The position numbers were made by a program, and so were the translations under genes. Below the pieces are notes generated by a model. The model saw nothing but the letters and a program-made list of their open reading frames with translations. It was not told the origin of the DNA and searched no databases. Shown here in pieces: positions 8,766 to 18,479 of a stretch of DNA of 64,000 nucleotides (positions are counted from its first letter, which is position 1; each line of letters begins with the position of its first letter). Origin of the DNA: Lachnospiraceae bacterium (lineage in GTDB: Bacteria; Bacillota_A; Clostridia; Lachnospirales; Lachnospiraceae); the NCBI GenBank assembly GCA_024684065.1, contig JAIKXO010000067.1, positions 1 through 64,000 of the forward strand. Reading direction: 5' to 3'.

Positions 8766-9626
8766 ATGCCCAGAAACAGACGAAACAAGATTTCTATTCC
8801 AAGTAAATATATATTGCTTATCCTGACCGTTCTCTGTATAGCCCTTATGATCTTAAGCTTTGCGGTAGATATCACGGAGGGCCCTTTGAACACGGTTTTC
8901 GGATATGTGATAGTCCCCTTCCAGAACGGTCTCGGGAAGGCGGGAGAATGGCTGTCGAACCGCCGTGACGATATGAAGACACTGACGGAGCTTTCGGAAG
9001 AGAACAAGGAACTGAAAGCACAGATAACCGAGCTTCAGATAAAGGTCAACGATCTTCAGGGGGACAAATATGAGCTCTCTGAATTAAGGGAGCTTTTTAA
9101 GCTTAATGAGCAGTATTCTGACTATGAGAAGATCGGTGCCAGAGTCATAGGGAAGGACGCGGGCAACTGGTTTTCGAATTTCCTTATCGATAAGGGCTCA
9201 AACGACGGTATCCGGCCTGATATGAACGTTATGGCGGGCTCCGGTCTCGTAGGGATAGTCACTGAGGTTGGGCCTAACTGGGCTGCGGTTCAGTCCATTA
9301 TCGATGACCAGTCCAATCTGTCGGGTATGGTAATGTCTACCTCCGATACTTTAATAGTTTCAGGCGATCTTGAGCTTATGAACGAAGGACTCATCAGGTT
9401 TTCCCAGCTTGTGGATACAGAGAACCGCGTGGTTCAGGGCGATCAGATCGTCACCTCCGCCATATCGGACAAATTTCTTCCAAACATTACGGTAGGCTAT
9501 ATCACCGAGATCAACGGAGACGCAAATAATCTGACAAAATCAGGACTTCTGACCCCGACCGTGGATTTTAAACATCTGAGTACGGTGCTTGTTGTCCTTG
9601 AGCTTAAGCAGGGCAGGGACAGCTGA
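8766..9626 (+). CDS. mreC: Rod-shape protein MreC
   Basis: 286 residues. One membrane segment (about 14-36) is followed by a coiled coil (about 72-108, ELSEENKELKAQITELQIKV) and the beta-rich MreC core with the typical VMAGSGLVGIVTEVG segment. MreC is a scaffold outside the membrane that links the MreB filaments to PBP2 and RodA. The stop codon overlaps the mreD start (TGATG), so the two are coupled. Length is normal for the family. Confidence 0.96.
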   Translation: MPRNRRNKISIPSKYILLILTVLCIALMILSFAVDITEGPLNTVFGYVIVPFQNGLGKAGEWLSNRRDDMKTLTELSEENKELKAQITELQIKVNDLQGDKYELSELRELFKLNEQYSDYEKIGARVIGKDAGNWFSNFLIDKGSNDGIRPDMNVMAGSGLVGIVTEVGPNWAAVQSIIDDQSNLSGMVMSTSDTLIVSGDLELMNEGLIRFSQLVDTENRVVQGDQIVTSAISDKFLPNITVGYITEINGDANNLTKSGLLTPTVDFKHLSTVLVVLELKQGRDS

Positions 9627-10129
9627 TGAAAAGGTTCATAATAGAGTTTCTTATAATAATTACCGCATTCATTCTCCAGTCCACGGTTTTAAGGACCATT
9701 TCATTAGGCGGGATAGTGCCTAACCTCCTTATCATCGTCACGGCATCCTTCGGGATCATGAGGGGGAGGAAGGAGGGGATGTTCGTAGGCTTTTTATGCG
9801 GACTTCTCGAGGATGTTTTTTTCGGCGATATTCTTGGCTTCTACGCCCTTATATACACATGTATCGGATATCTTAACGGTATCTTTCAGTCCCTTTTCTA
9901 TCCGGAGGATGTTAAGCTTCCCATGTCGCTCATATCCGCGAGCGAGGTTCTGTACTGCTTCATCTGTTATATTTTTCTCTTTCTGTTACGGGGAAGGCTG
10001 CATTTCGGATACTATATAGTTCATGTGATACTGCCTGAGATAGTATATACGACAGTGGTTACCATCGTCCTCTACAGAGGCATACTGTTTGTCAATGAAA
10101 AGCTTGAAAGCGGAGCGCCGGGGAGATAA
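9626..10129 (+). CDS. mreD: Rod-shape protein MreD
   Basis: 167 residues, nearly all hydrophobic, with about five membrane segments. The central GLLEDVFFGDILGFYALIY motif is typical of MreD. It forms the integral membrane part of the elongation complex with MreC and PBP2. It starts at the last base of mreC and ends six bases before the PBP2 start, within one operon. Confidence 0.95.
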   Translation: MKRFIIEFLIIITAFILQSTVLRTISLGGIVPNLLIIVTASFGIMRGRKEGMFVGFLCGLLEDVFFGDILGFYALIYTCIGYLNGIFQSLFYPEDVKLPMSLISASEVLYCFICYIFLFLLRGRLHFGYYIVHVILPEIVYTTVVTIVLYRGILFVNEKLESGAPGR

Positions 10130-10135
10130 AAAGCT

Positions 10136-13012
10136 TTGCTTAATGAGATAAAGGAATTCCTTAAAAACACTATAGTTTCAAGGCTGTTTATACTGCTTCT
10201 TGTTATTTTCGTGCTGTTTTTTCTGCTGATCCGCAGGCTTTTCGTGCTGCAGATAATCGACGGGGAAAAATATCTTAATAATTTTACCCTGAAGATAAAG
10301 AAGGAGATCACATTAAACAGCGCAAGGGGGAATATCTATGACCGCAACGGTAAGCTCCTTGCCTATAATGAGCTGGCATATTCGGTTACCATAGAGGATA
10401 ACTATGAATCCTCTTCGTCAAAAAACAGCGATCTTAATTCCACCATACTTAAAACGATAAATATCGTCGAGGGGCATGGCGACAATATCATAAGCGGCTT
10501 CAATATCATATTGGGAGAGGACGGAAATTACGAATTTACGCTTTCAGATTCGAAACTGTTAAGGTTTTTGGCTGATGTCTATGGGTATAAAAGTGTCGAT
10601 GACCTGAAATATGAGGAAAGAAATTCGACACCCGAGGAAGTCATAGAATATCTCTGCGAAAGCAGAAACTATGGGATAGGGACTTATCGGATAAACGAGG
10701 ACGGCGAGCGGGAATTCGTCCCGATGGAGGGCTTTTCAAAGGAGGAGATCTTAAAGATCATCACTGTCAGATATTCCCTGAGCACAAACAGCTATCAGAA
10801 ATACCTGGCTACCGTCATAGCTGATGATGTATCCGACGAAACGGTGGCCGCCGTGATGGAGAACAAGAATACCCTTCAGGGCGTGGATATAGAGGAAAAG
10901 CTTCTGAGAAGGTATAATGATTCGGAATATATGGCGCATATCCTTGGCTATGTAGGGAACGCCTCACAGGAGGATCTTTCGGAGCTTAGCGAATCGTCCC
11001 ATGAATACACGATAACAGATACGGTCGGAAAAGCGGGGATAGAAAAGGCGATGGAGGAATATCTCCAGGGCGTGAAGGGAAAGGACGTCGTATTTACGGA
11101 TAACGTCGGAAAGATCATTGAAACCTCCGAGCATGTGGATCCCGTTGCGGGAGATGACGTATATCTCTCGATTGACGCTGATCTTCAGCGTTCCATATAT
11201 AATCTCATGGAGCAGAAGCTTTCGGGGATACTTGTTTCAAAGATAGTAAACGTGAAGGAATATGACAATTCGGTCGTTAAGTCCTCCCTCATGATGATCC
11301 CCATAGATGATGTCTATTATGCACTGTTCAATAACAATGTTATCGATATAACAAGATTTCAGGAAAAGAATGCCCATCCTTATGAGCAGAAGGTATACGA
11401 GGCCTTTCTCATAAAACAGGCAGATACTCTTGAGGCGCTGAGGGATGAGCTTATAAATGGCACCACCCCGTACAGGGAGCTGCCCTCGCAGTTCCAGCTG
11501 TATGAAAGCTATATCGTAAGCAGGCTTAACTCATCAAACCTCGGGGTCATCCTTTCCGGCGAGGTGAACAGGGAGGATCCTACATATATCGCCTGGGCGG
11601 TCGATGAAACGATCTCGCTTAAGGAATATCTGATGTACTGCCTTTCACAGAACTGGATAGACATAGCCAGATTCAACACGTCTTCAGAGTACCTTGATAC
11701 CGAAGAGGTTTATATAAAGCTTGTCGATTACATAATAGATGAGCTCAGAAACGACAGCGGTTTTTCGAAGCGGATATATAAATCAATGATTCATGACAAC
11801 GATATCTCGGGAAGAGATATCTGCATGATACTGTTTGAACAGAACGTGGTTTATGCTACCGGTTCGGAAAAGAGCCAGGTGGAGAACGGGATCAAGACAC
11901 CTTATGATTTTATGATCAATAAGATCGCAAATATCGAGATCACGCCTTCCCAGCTCGCCCTCGATCCATGCTCGGGATCGTGCGTTGTAATGAATATGGA
12001 AGGAGAGGTGCTCGCCTGCGTGACTTATCCGGGCTATGATGCAAACCGGCTTACCAATACGATAGATTCCGCCTATTACGCCAAGCTGATGGCCGATCTG
12101 TCGAGTCCCATGTATAACAACGCGACTCAGCAGATGACAGCGCCCGGATCGACCTTCAAAATGGTCAGCGCGGCCGCAGGGCTTGAAAACGGGGTGATCA
12201 ATTCAGGAGAGACCCTGTATTGCAAGGGCACATACAAAATAGAAAGCCTTGATATAGAAAAGACCTGCTGGGTATATCCGGGCGGCCACGGAAGGCTCGA
12301 TGTTACTCATGCCATAGAGCACTCCTGTAATTCTTTCTTTTATGAAGTGGGTTACCGTCTGAGCACAAATCTGATGACCGTAAAATATAACGAGAAGCTG
12401 GGCCTTGATAAGCTGAAGGTATATGCGGATCAATTCGGCCTTACGGAAAAGACGGGCATAGAGATGGAGGAAAACGAACCGAAATTTTCGGATACCCTTC
12501 CGATCGACTCCGCTATCGGGCAGGGCTCGCATAACTATACCACCATCGGACTTGCAAGATATGTAAATACCATTGCAAACGGCGGAAAATGCTACAATCT
12601 TTCCCTGGTAGAGAAGGTGCTCGATCCTTCCGGTAAGACAGTAAAGAAAGGGTTTGCCACTGTCAGGAACCATGTTAAGCTCAGGGAATCCACATGGAAT
12701 GATATAAAGACAGGCATGAGGCTTGTGGCACTCAGGACAAAATCACTCCAGGGGCTTAAACTTTCAGTGGCGGGTAAGACGGGGACCGCACAGACCTCAA
12801 AGTCCAGGACCAACCACGCCCTGTTCTTAGGATATGCTCCCTATGAGAATCCGGAGATCTCGCTTGCGGTACGTATCGCTTTCGGATATACTTCCGCAAA
12901 TGCCGCGGCACTGGCCTCAGACGTCTTTAAATATTATTTCGAACTTGAAGATCTGGATACGCTGATAAACGGCATAGCCGATTCCTCCGATCAGGAGATT
13001 ATAGAAGATTAG
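10136..13012 (+). CDS. mrdA: Penicillin-binding protein 2 (elongation transpeptidase)
   Basis: 958 residues: a membrane anchor (about 17-40), a pedestal domain, and a C-terminal transpeptidase with all three active-site motifs: STFK (Ser672, Lys675), SCN (Ser730-Asn732) and KTG (Lys881). PBP2 crosslinks new glycan strands along the side wall in partnership with RodA. The start is TTG with GGGGAG upstream. The protein is about 250 residues longer than the E. coli type: roughly residues 360-605 sit between the usual LSIDADLQ segment and the CSGSCVVMNMEGEVLA segment. Long PBP2 forms are known in Clostridia. Its place between mreD and minC fits its role. Confidence 0.95.
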   Translation: MLNEIKEFLKNTIVSRLFILLLVIFVLFFLLIRRLFVLQIIDGEKYLNNFTLKIKKEITLNSARGNIYDRNGKLLAYNELAYSVTIEDNYESSSSKNSDLNSTILKTINIVEGHGDNIISGFNIILGEDGNYEFTLSDSKLLRFLADVYGYKSVDDLKYEERNSTPEEVIEYLCESRNYGIGTYRINEDGEREFVPMEGFSKEEILKIITVRYSLSTNSYQKYLATVIADDVSDETVAAVMENKNTLQGVDIEEKLLRRYNDSEYMAHILGYVGNASQEDLSELSESSHEYTITDTVGKAGIEKAMEEYLQGVKGKDVVFTDNVGKIIETSEHVDPVAGDDVYLSIDADLQRSIYNLMEQKLSGILVSKIVNVKEYDNSVVKSSLMMIPIDDVYYALFNNNVIDITRFQEKNAHPYEQKVYEAFLIKQADTLEALRDELINGTTPYRELPSQFQLYESYIVSRLNSSNLGVILSGEVNREDPTYIAWAVDETISLKEYLMYCLSQNWIDIARFNTSSEYLDTEEVYIKLVDYIIDELRNDSGFSKRIYKSMIHDNDISGRDICMILFEQNVVYATGSEKSQVENGIKTPYDFMINKIANIEITPSQLALDPCSGSCVVMNMEGEVLACVTYPGYDANRLTNTIDSAYYAKLMADLSSPMYNNATQQMTAPGSTFKMVSAAAGLENGVINSGETLYCKGTYKIESLDIEKTCWVYPGGHGRLDVTHAIEHSCNSFFYEVGYRLSTNLMTVKYNEKLGLDKLKVYADQFGLTEKTGIEMEENEPKFSDTLPIDSAIGQGSHNYTTIGLARYVNTIANGGKCYNLSLVEKVLDPSGKTVKKGFATVRNHVKLRESTWNDIKTGMRLVALRTKSLQGLKLSVAGKTGTAQTSKSRTNHALFLGYAPYENPEISLAVRIAFGYTSANAAALASDVFKYYFELEDLDTLINGIADSSDQEIIED

Positions 13013-13038
13013 GACATTTACGATTAGAGGGCTATTCT

Positions 13039-13758
13039 ATGAATGAAGTGGTAATTAAAAAGTATACGGACGGACTCACGGTAATACTCAATCCCGATAT
13101 ACCATTTGAATCCCTTTATACGGCGTTGGGAAGAAAATTCAGGGAATCGGCGTCTTTTTTCGGGGAAGCGAAGCTGGTTATCTCCTTTGAGGGAAGGGAA
13201 CTCTATCCGGAGGAGGAGAGGCTTTTAGTCGATGCGATAAGCGACAATACCGACCTTACGGTGATCCATATCATGGGTGACGACGATGAGCGCAGCAGCC
13301 AGTATTTCAAAGCCGCAAACAGGTTCATCACTAACGGCGGGAATATGCTTACAAGCTATTACAACGGGACCGTCCGCGCAGGAGAGATACTGGAGGCAGA
13401 TACAGATATTGTCGTGCTTGGAGATGTTAATCCGGGAGGAGAGGTCATATCTGCCGGTAATATAATAATCTTCGGGACACTTTACGGTACGGCAAAGGCC
13501 GGCTCCAAGGGAGATAAGGGAAATTTCGTCATTGCCGATGAACTTAAGCCCGTACGTGTATGCATAGGCGAAAAGGTTTTGACGCAGTTCGTAAGAAGAA
13601 GCCTGTTCAGGGCAAAGACAGCCCCGAAGATACTGTTTGTGAAGGATGATGCGATCGTAATTGAAGAGATCATCCCTGAAAACACCGAGAAGTTAGCCAT
13701 TGGGGGCCTTTCGGATCTTAAGGTCAGGCGCAGAGCCGACGATAAGGAAGAGACTTAA
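13039..13758 (+). CDS. minC: Septum-site inhibitor MinC
   Basis: 239 residues. The N-terminal alpha/beta domain (about 1-105) inhibits FtsZ polymers; the C-terminal part (about 110-215) is the right-handed beta helix that dimerises and binds MinD, seen as GTVRAGEILEADTDIVVLGDVNPGGEV and the repeats after it. MinC normally needs MinD for membrane placement, yet the next gene is rodA 42 bases away, with no minD or minE. These may lie elsewhere in the genome. The ATG has a weak ribosome site. Confidence 0.94.
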   Translation: MNEVVIKKYTDGLTVILNPDIPFESLYTALGRKFRESASFFGEAKLVISFEGRELYPEEERLLVDAISDNTDLTVIHIMGDDDERSSQYFKAANRFITNGGNMLTSYYNGTVRAGEILEADTDIVVLGDVNPGGEVISAGNIIIFGTLYGTAKAGSKGDKGNFVIADELKPVRVCIGEKVLTQFVRRSLFRAKTAPKILFVKDDAIVIEEIIPENTEKLAIGGLSDLKVRRRADDKEET

Positions 13759-13800
13759 TAAATTCGAAAGGATTTACTGACGTAAGTCCGGGATTTTTAT

Positions 13801-14931
13801 ATGAGAACGATAAAGTCACTGTTTGAAAACTATAATTTCAGGAAATATAATGTGTTTCTTATATTGTGCTGTATCGGCGCGTCGGTGCTCGGGATCCTTC
13901 TTATCGGCAGCGCGAAATCCGACCTTCAGTCCAGACAGATCCAGGGCCTTATCATAGGCTTTATTGCGATGCTTGTAATTTCACTTATAGATTATCACTT
14001 TATCCTGAAATTCTACTGGATCATCTACATCTTCTCCATAGCGCTTCTCATCCTGGTGCGGCTTTTTGGCGACAGCGGAGGCGGCGCAAAGAGATGGTTT
14101 GAGATAGGAAGCTTCCGTTTCCAGCCCTCCGAACTTGTTAAAATTTTATTGATTTTATTTTACGCACAGTTTATTATGAAACATAGGGCAGTGATCAATT
14201 CGATCAGGATGATAACCGCCTGTTTCCTTTTGGTTATCCCTTTATTTTACCTGATATTTAAACAGCCGGATCTGTCCACTTCCTTAATGATCCTTGCGAT
14301 TTTCGCCGTGATCATGTATATAGGAGGCTTAAGCTATAAAGTCATCCTTCCGGTGATCGCTCTGGCAGTGCCTGCTTCGATAGTCTTTTTCAATCTTGTC
14401 ACCAGGGAAGGTCAGACGATAATAAACGATTTCCAGCAAAAGAGGATATTAGCGTGGCTTAAGCCGGATGAGTACGCTTCTACGGAGGCATATCAGCAGC
14501 TCAATTCGATCACCGCGATAGGTTCCGGCCAGCTGAACGGGAAGGGGTTAAATAACAACGTTATCAGTTCCGTAAAAAACGGGAATTTTATTTCCGAGGC
14601 GCAGACTGACTTTATTTTCACGATAGCGGGGGAGGAATTAGGCTTTATCGGATGCTGTGCCATAATCATCCTTATTTTTATCATCGTTCTGCAATGCGTG
14701 CTGATCGCGGCTAAGGCCGAGGATACCGCCGGAATGATCATAGCAGGAGGTATGGCAGGGCTTTTAGGTTTTCAGACTTTTATCAATATCGGTGTCACGA
14801 CCATGATACTTCCGGATACGGGGCTTCCGCTTCCATTTTTCAGCTACGGTCTTACATCTCTCGTGAGTATCTTCATCGGTATCGGATTATGCCTGAACGT
14901 CGGTTTACAGTCCCGTGATCTGTTTGAATAA
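13801..14931 (+). CDS. rodA: SEDS glycosyltransferase RodA
   Basis: 376 residues with about ten membrane segments. The SEDS motifs GAKRWFEIGSFRFQPSELVK, FKQPDLSTSL and the C-terminal DTGLPLPFFSYGLTS are present. RodA polymerises lipid II into glycan strands during side-wall growth together with PBP2. FtsW and SpoVE are paralogues, but the location in the mre cluster argues for RodA. Upstream is a short AGGATTTACTGAC motif that also occurs before yggS. Confidence 0.93.
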   Translation: MRTIKSLFENYNFRKYNVFLILCCIGASVLGILLIGSAKSDLQSRQIQGLIIGFIAMLVISLIDYHFILKFYWIIYIFSIALLILVRLFGDSGGGAKRWFEIGSFRFQPSELVKILLILFYAQFIMKHRAVINSIRMITACFLLVIPLFYLIFKQPDLSTSLMILAIFAVIMYIGGLSYKVILPVIALAVPASIVFFNLVTREGQTIINDFQQKRILAWLKPDEYASTEAYQQLNSITAIGSGQLNGKGLNNNVISSVKNGNFISEAQTDFIFTIAGEELGFIGCCAIIILIFIIVLQCVLIAAKAEDTAGMIIAGGMAGLLGFQTFINIGVTTMILPDTGLPLPFFSYGLTSLVSIFIGIGLCLNVGLQSRDLFE

Positions 14932-15057
14932 AAAACATTCTTTGGGGCGGCTTTTCGGTATATGCCTTTTGGGGTACCGTATCAACCGTTTAATACATTA
15001 AGTGATTTAAGGGGCTATATGCCTTTTAATACAGGGAGGTTTACAGGAGGGTTACAA

Positions 15058-15453
15058 ATGAATATTGGGCTTATAGCTCATGATTCCAAAAAGAAGCTGA
15101 TGCAGAATTTCTGCATCGCTTATCGGGGTATTCTTGCAAAGAACACTCTGTTTGCCACGGGCACGACCGGCAGGCTGGTAGAAGAAGTCACGAATCTTTC
15201 TATCCATAAGTTTTTAGCCGGACACCTTGGAGGGGAACAGCAGATTGGGGCCCAGATAGAGCAGAACGAGATAGATCTCATGATCTTTTTAAGGGATGCT
15301 TTATCTCCGAAATCTTCTGAGCCTGATGTCGGATATATTGTAAGGCTGTGCGATATCCATAATATCCCGATCGCTACAAATCTGGCTACGGCTGAGCTTC
15401 TCATCAAATCGCTGGATCGAGGGGATATGGAATGGCGTGAGATGTATAAATAA
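15058..15453 (+). CDS. mgsA: Methylglyoxal synthase
   Basis: 131 residues. MgsA converts dihydroxyacetone phosphate to methylglyoxal and phosphate, a bypass of lower glycolysis. Visible motifs: IGLIAHDSKKK at the start, FATGTTGRLV, HLGGEQQIGAQI, the catalytic Asp in LMIFLRDAL, and IPIATNLATAELLI. The ATG at 15058 has CAGGAGG seven bases upstream; an earlier in-frame ATG at 14962 would add 32 residues without homology. It follows rodA, the usual Lachnospiraceae order, and its end overlaps the next gene by 17 bases. Confidence 0.95.
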   Translation: MNIGLIAHDSKKKLMQNFCIAYRGILAKNTLFATGTTGRLVEEVTNLSIHKFLAGHLGGEQQIGAQIEQNEIDLMIFLRDALSPKSSEPDVGYIVRLCDIHNIPIATNLATAELLIKSLDRGDMEWREMYK

Positions 15454-16411
15454 AACGGGTATGCTTTTTTTCCTACTGATCTTTTCAGCCATGCTTTTGT
15501 TTTTGACAGGCTGTGGGGAAGATCTTACGACACCTTTTAACATTGAGGCGGTTTCTGCCTATTCGCTTGACTCAAATGTCAGCAGTGAAACAGCTGAGCC
15601 CTTTGCCTATGATCTTTGTGTTGCGGGCGGGGAGCTCGTTCCCGAAACGGTGAATCTGTCATCCGCCGAGGTGGAGGGGCTGTTTAACGTGGCCGGACGG
15701 GAAACGCTGATAGCAAAAGGTGTTCATAACAGGATGAACCCCGCAAGCATCACAAAAGTTATGACTGCTCTTATTGCGCTCAAATACGGGAATCTTTCCG
15801 ATGTGCTTATAGCTTCAAATAATGTTAAGATAACGGAATCGGGGGCACAGGTTATCCCTCTGAGGGAAGGGGATAAAATGACCCTGGAAGCGGCGCTTCA
15901 TGCGCTTTTAATGTATTCCGCAAATGATGTGGCTATCATGATCGCGGAATATATCTCCGGTTCCGAAGCGGCCTTTGTTGACCGTATGAATTCCGAAGCC
16001 AGGGCATTGGGAGCTACAAATACGAATTTTGCCAATCCGCACGGACTTACCGACGAGAATCATTATACGACCGCATACGATCTTTATCTTATTTTCAACG
16101 AGGCTGTAAAGAATCCGAAGTTTGTCGAGATACTGCAAAAACCGGAGTATTCATTTAAGTATGCCGACGCTGAAGGTAATTCAAAGGAGCTAAGCTTTAT
16201 GTCGTCAAACATGTATCTTTCAGGCGGAGCAGAGGTTCCGGCCGGAGTTACCGTCATCGGCGGGAAGACCGGCACTACCAAGGCAGCGGGATCCTGCCTT
16301 ATACTCCTGTCCCGGAATGAAACAGGAGATCCGTGCATTTCCGTGGTTCTCAATGCAGAAAGCAGGGAAACACTCTACGACCAGATGAGCGCCCTGCTTG
16401 CGTATGAATAG
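15437..16411 (+). CDS. D-alanyl-D-alanine carboxypeptidase, lipoprotein form (S11)
   Basis: 324 residues. A signal peptide ends in a lipobox (LTG|C, Cys26), so it should be anchored to the outer face of the membrane after processing by signal peptidase II. The penicillin-binding motifs are present: Ser104-x-x-Lys107 (PASITKVMTA), SAN (YSANDVAIM) and KTG (IGGKTGTTKAAG). It removes the terminal D-Ala from peptidoglycan stem peptides and so limits crosslinking. The GTG at 15437 is preferred because GAGGGG lies upstream; an ATG at 15461 is an alternative. Most S11 enzymes carry a C-terminal amphipathic anchor; here the lipid replaces it. Confidence 0.92.
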   Translation: MRCINKTGMLFFLLIFSAMLLFLTGCGEDLTTPFNIEAVSAYSLDSNVSSETAEPFAYDLCVAGGELVPETVNLSSAEVEGLFNVAGRETLIAKGVHNRMNPASITKVMTALIALKYGNLSDVLIASNNVKITESGAQVIPLREGDKMTLEAALHALLMYSANDVAIMIAEYISGSEAAFVDRMNSEARALGATNTNFANPHGLTDENHYTTAYDLYLIFNEAVKNPKFVEILQKPEYSFKYADAEGNSKELSFMSSNMYLSGGAEVPAGVTVIGGKTGTTKAAGSCLILLSRNETGDPCISVVLNAESRETLYDQMSALLAYE

Positions 16412-16466
16412 TTTGTTACAGGTTGATGCAACTGCCGTGCGCAGGATCGTAACAACAGTTTATAAC

Positions 16467-16495
16467 TTGTTTTTTATTTTGAAATACATTACAAT
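16467..16495 (+). promoter_or_regulatory. Probable promoter of the 16550 gene group
   Basis: TTGTTT (16467-16472), a 17-base spacer and TACAAT (16490-16495) match sigma-A consensus at four of six and five of six positions. It lies in the 139-base gap after the carboxypeptidase gene and would start the operon running to sepF. Confidence 0.55.
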
Positions 16496-16549
16496 AAAGC
16501 AAAGCGCGGCGTAAGTGCCGGGGCAAAAAGGTAAAAGGAGGACATCGTA

Positions 16550-16972
16550 TTGATACAGTTAATCGTCGGGGACAAGGGAAAGGGCAAAACAAAGTATCTG
16601 CTTGAGAACGTGAATAACGCGGTTTCCACAACGATGGGAAATATCGTATATCTTGATAAGAATTCCAAGCATATGTATGAGCTTAAGAATAAGATCAGGC
16701 TGATAAATGTTTCGGAATATCCTCTTGAAAACACGGATGAATTCATGGGATTCGTATGTGGGATAGTTTCCCAGGATCATGACCTTTCTCAGGTGTATTT
16801 TGACAGCTTTTTGAATCTTGCTTACGTGGAATCACATGATGAGATCGAGGCTATAATCAGAAAGCTTGACAAAATATCCAATCAGTTTACGGTCGATTTT
16901 GTTATCAGTATGTCAGTAAATGAAGCGGAGCTGTCCGATTATCTTAAAGCCATGGTTATAGTTTCGCTGTAA
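16550..16972 (+). CDS. P-loop protein of unknown function
   Basis: 140 residues. It begins with a nucleotide-binding loop, GDKGKGKT (residues 7-14). A Walker-B-like segment (VYFDSFLNLAY) follows near residue 85. The chain is short for an ATPase and lacks other family motifs. Proteins of this type appear in Clostridia, sometimes labelled PilT-like, but I see no pilus genes here. The start is a TTG with AAAGGAGG eight bases upstream. It opens a group with the HlyD-like gene, yggS and sepF, which hints at an envelope or division role. Confidence 0.75.
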   Translation: MIQLIVGDKGKGKTKYLLENVNNAVSTTMGNIVYLDKNSKHMYELKNKIRLINVSEYPLENTDEFMGFVCGIVSQDHDLSQVYFDSFLNLAYVESHDEIEAIIRKLDKISNQFTVDFVISMSVNEAELSDYLKAMVIVSL

Positions 16973-17000
16973 GGGGCTTGCTCAGGGGTCGGTATTAGTT

Positions 17001-18431
17001 TTGGCATCAGATAGAAGGGGAAATAAAGGAAAAAGGGGAAAGAGCAATAAACCGCAGAAGATAATAAAGTACAGGCCTCCTATCAATATTAATCTGGGGC
17101 TTGTGATCTTTATTGTCCTTTTTGTGTACATTATTATAGTTATTGTCTCATATTTCAGAAGTACTCCCATAACGCCGTACGAGGTATCTCTTGGCTCCCT
17201 TGCCGTGAACAATACATATACCGGGATCGCTCTTCGTTCTGAAGAAGTAGTCATGAGCAACTATTCCGGCTATGTGAATTATTATGCAAGAGAAGGCGAG
17301 AGGGTTGCAAAGAATTCCATGGTGTATACGGTCGACTCATCCGGCGAGATATCCGAAATGCTCAATAAGGGCGCCGATGAAGGGGTTTCACTTTCCGACG
17401 AGGACATGAGCGAGCTGAAGACCCAGATATCCACGTTTGCGACCGGTTTTTCGCCTGCTTCCTTTATAGATACTTATGATTTCAAATTTGATATAGAAGG
17501 AACGGTCGTCAAGCTTGCAAACTACAAGGTGCTTTCCGGGATAGATTCACTTTCGGCCGCGAATCTTGCCGATTCGATAAGTTTCGGATACGCAGGGGAT
17601 TCCGGTATAGTGGTCTACAGCAATGACGGATATGAGACTCTTACGGCGGAAGAGGTTACGGCTGCGAATTTTGACCGGGAGGCTTATAAAAAGAAGCAGT
17701 TTCACAACAATGACCTTATTGCCGAGGGCGAGCCGGCCTACAAGCTTATAACAAGCGAGGAATGGAGCATCGTAGTTGAGATCGATGAAGAAAAGAGTAA
17801 AGAGCTTGAGAATGAAAACTACATAAATGTAAGGTTTTTAAAGAATAATTATACATCATGGGCCTATGTCACCATCTTAAGACAGGAAGGACAGATCTAT
17901 GCAAAGCTTGACTTTAACAATTCCATGATAACCTTTGCGACTGACCGCTATATAGAGGTCGAACTTCTGTCGAACGCCGAAGAAGGGCTCAAGATACCGA
18001 ATTCGGCTATCGTTGAGAAATCCTTTTACCTGATCCCGACGGGCTTCCTTGCGGGGGGCGGCAACAGTGATGAGACAGGTTTCCTAAGGGAGACCTATTT
18101 GGAGGACGGAACCGTATCCACCGAATTTGTGAAGGCGACTATCTATAACCAGACAGATGAGGAGTATTATGTGGATGAATCCGTATTCTCCATAGGTGAT
18201 TATGTCGTGAGGCCTGATAACGGCGAAAAGTATCCGGTCAGCAAACAGGGGACGCTAATCGGAGTATATAATATAAACAAGGGATATGCCGATTTCAAGC
18301 AGATCACGATACTTTACCAGAATGACGAGTATTCCATAGTAAAGTCAAATACGGAGTATGGCTTAAGCGTCTATGACCATATAGTCCTCAAAGGGGACAG
18401 CGTTAATGAAAACGATTTTATTTATGAATGA
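17001..18431 (+). CDS. HlyD-like single-pass membrane protein
   Basis: 476 residues. A basic N-terminus (RRGNKGKRGKSNKPQK) precedes one membrane segment (about 32-56). The outside part begins with a lipoyl/barrel-sandwich-like stretch (YTGIALRSEEVVMSNYSGYVNYYAREGERVAKNS), as in membrane-fusion proteins, and ends in another beta-rich segment. No transporter genes are adjacent. In Clostridia a gene of this kind commonly sits before yggS and sepF, so a division or wall role is plausible but unproven. The start is TTG at 17001 with a weak ribosome site. Confidence 0.75.
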   Translation: MASDRRGNKGKRGKSNKPQKIIKYRPPININLGLVIFIVLFVYIIIVIVSYFRSTPITPYEVSLGSLAVNNTYTGIALRSEEVVMSNYSGYVNYYAREGERVAKNSMVYTVDSSGEISEMLNKGADEGVSLSDEDMSELKTQISTFATGFSPASFIDTYDFKFDIEGTVVKLANYKVLSGIDSLSAANLADSISFGYAGDSGIVVYSNDGYETLTAEEVTAANFDREAYKKKQFHNNDLIAEGEPAYKLITSEEWSIVVEIDEEKSKELENENYINVRFLKNNYTSWAYVTILRQEGQIYAKLDFNNSMITFATDRYIEVELLSNAEEGLKIPNSAIVEKSFYLIPTGFLAGGGNSDETGFLRETYLEDGTVSTEFVKATIYNQTDEEYYVDESVFSIGDYVVRPDNGEKYPVSKQGTLIGVYNINKGYADFKQITILYQNDEYSIVKSNTEYGLSVYDHIVLKGDSVNENDFIYE

Positions 18432-18479
18432 TCATACACAGGATTTACTGACATATATAAATTATTACGTGAAATTATC

